Positions 63,618 through 64,000 of a stretch of 64,000 nucleotides of DNA are shown piece by piece. Source of the stretch: Hoylesella timonensis 4401737 = DSM 22865 = JCM 15640 (GTDB lineage Bacteria > Bacteroidota > Bacteroidia > Bacteroidales > Bacteroidaceae); assembly GCF_000455445.1 (NCBI RefSeq), contig NZ_HG417090.1:388205-452204 (forward strand). Reading direction: 5' to 3'. Under the pieces are notes generated by a model. That model searched no databases and was not told the origin of the DNA. It saw only the letters and a program-made list of their open reading frames with translations. Position 1 is the first letter of the stretch; each line of letters begins with the position of its first letter. The position numbers were made by a program, and so were the translations under genes.

Positions 63618-64000
63618 ATGAATAAGTTTCCGAATCTTCAACATAGAGATAAAAAGTACACCCATAGCTCCAATAAAGTTCCTCTTTTGGCGCACCTTAG
63701 TATGTTCACCGCCTGTGCTATATGGGGACTAATGGCACCCATTGGTAAAGATGCCATGTCCAATGGTATCACAGGTGTGGATATGGTGTCATTCCGTGTG
63801 TTGGGAGGAGCCATCCTGTTTTGGATGACGTCTTTCTTTGTCAAAAAAGAAAAGGTTCCTCTCCATGATATTTTCTGGTTCATAGGAGCAGCCGTTTTTG
63901 GTTTGGTTTGTAACCAATGTTGTTTCACCATCGGTTTAAGTCTCACGTCTCCTATCAATGCAAGCATCGTTACAACTTCGATGCCTATATTTGCCATGTT
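63618..64000 (+). CDS. EamA/DMT-family transporter, 3'-truncated by the window
   Basis: ATG at 63618 opens MNKFPNLQHRDKKYTHSSNK, then a first span LSMFTACAIWGLMAPIGKDAM typical of the EamA repeat. Further segments are FRVLGGAILFWMTSFF, DIFWFIGAAVFGLVCNQCCF and GLSLTSPINASIVTTSMPIF. About 127 codons are visible and the frame is open to the end. It is predicted to be an inner-membrane drug/metabolite exporter or importer; substrate unknown. Confidence 0.88.
   Translation, partial: MNKFPNLQHRDKKYTHSSNKVPLLAHLSMFTACAIWGLMAPIGKDAMSNGITGVDMVSFRVLGGAILFWMTSFFVKKEKVPLHDIFWFIGAAVFGLVCNQCCFTIGLSLTSPINASIVTTSMPIFAM

Overview
This window is a chromosomal segment of a Bacteroidota bacterium, most likely Prevotella or a close relative in the Prevotellaceae. 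The grounds are the gene families (Skp/OmpH-type lipoprotein, PCMD lipoprotein, golvesin-type amidase, PPi-dependent phosphofructokinase, GH57/GT4/GH133 glycogen cluster) and the promoters, which repeatedly show the Bacteroidota -7 box TAnnTTTG. There is no rRNA, recognisable tRNA, CRISPR array, prophage or complete insertion sequence. Almost everything is housekeeping.

Layout. 1-4.0 kb: aminoacyl-histidine dipeptidase facing a small membrane protein and an OmpH lipoprotein, then a gene-poor stretch. 3.5-11.1 kb: a minus-strand run phoH-purC-menG-aroE-purM-prfA-pyrF-membrane protein (purine, pyrimidine, shikimate and menaquinone synthesis plus translation termination). 11.4-17 kb: an M15-like peptidase, dnaB, a TPR protein and a SIMPL protein. 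17-21.2 kb: YccF, MscL, gapA, miaA and a lipid-kinase-like gene. 21.4-26 kb: a three-gene glycogen cluster. 26-29.3 kb: surface barrel and lipoproteins. 29.4-35.4 kb: MBL hydrolase, then sppA-lpxK-punA-thiL. 35.5-43.7 kb: a short-chain dehydrogenase interrupted by a stop codon, a secreted transglutaminase, cutC, rpiB, tkt and manC. 45-51 kb: gyrA, a TPR protein and a YgiQ radical SAM protein. 51.3-59.3 kb: a small protein, a golvesin/amidase protein, an acyltransferase, PPi-PFK, a GH25 lysozyme and prmA. 59.4-64 kb: a Tyr/Gly-rich exported protein, a FadL-like porin, an AlaX editing protein and an EamA transporter cut by the window edge.

The most interesting content is non-coding. Four intergenic copies of one 386-389 bp repeat occur (2871, 15452, 28300, 62328), in both orientations and unrelated to neighbouring gene direction. 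They carry two hairpins whose differences between copies keep pairing only if one particular strand is RNA. A likely diverged fifth relative lies near 43.8-44.2 kb. Next to it is a well-defined candidate small RNA (about 44304-44393, minus strand) with a complete -33/-7 promoter and an intrinsic terminator. A 195-bp fold-back element with perfect 19-bp terminal inverted repeats and a possible TTAT target duplication lies at 62840-63034.

Other points are three genes whose start codons sit 4-5 nt after the -7 box (probably leaderless), a 119-bp lpxK/punA overlap, and the nonsense codon inside the cofactor motif of the dehydrogenase. All calls come from reading the sequence; no database search was run.
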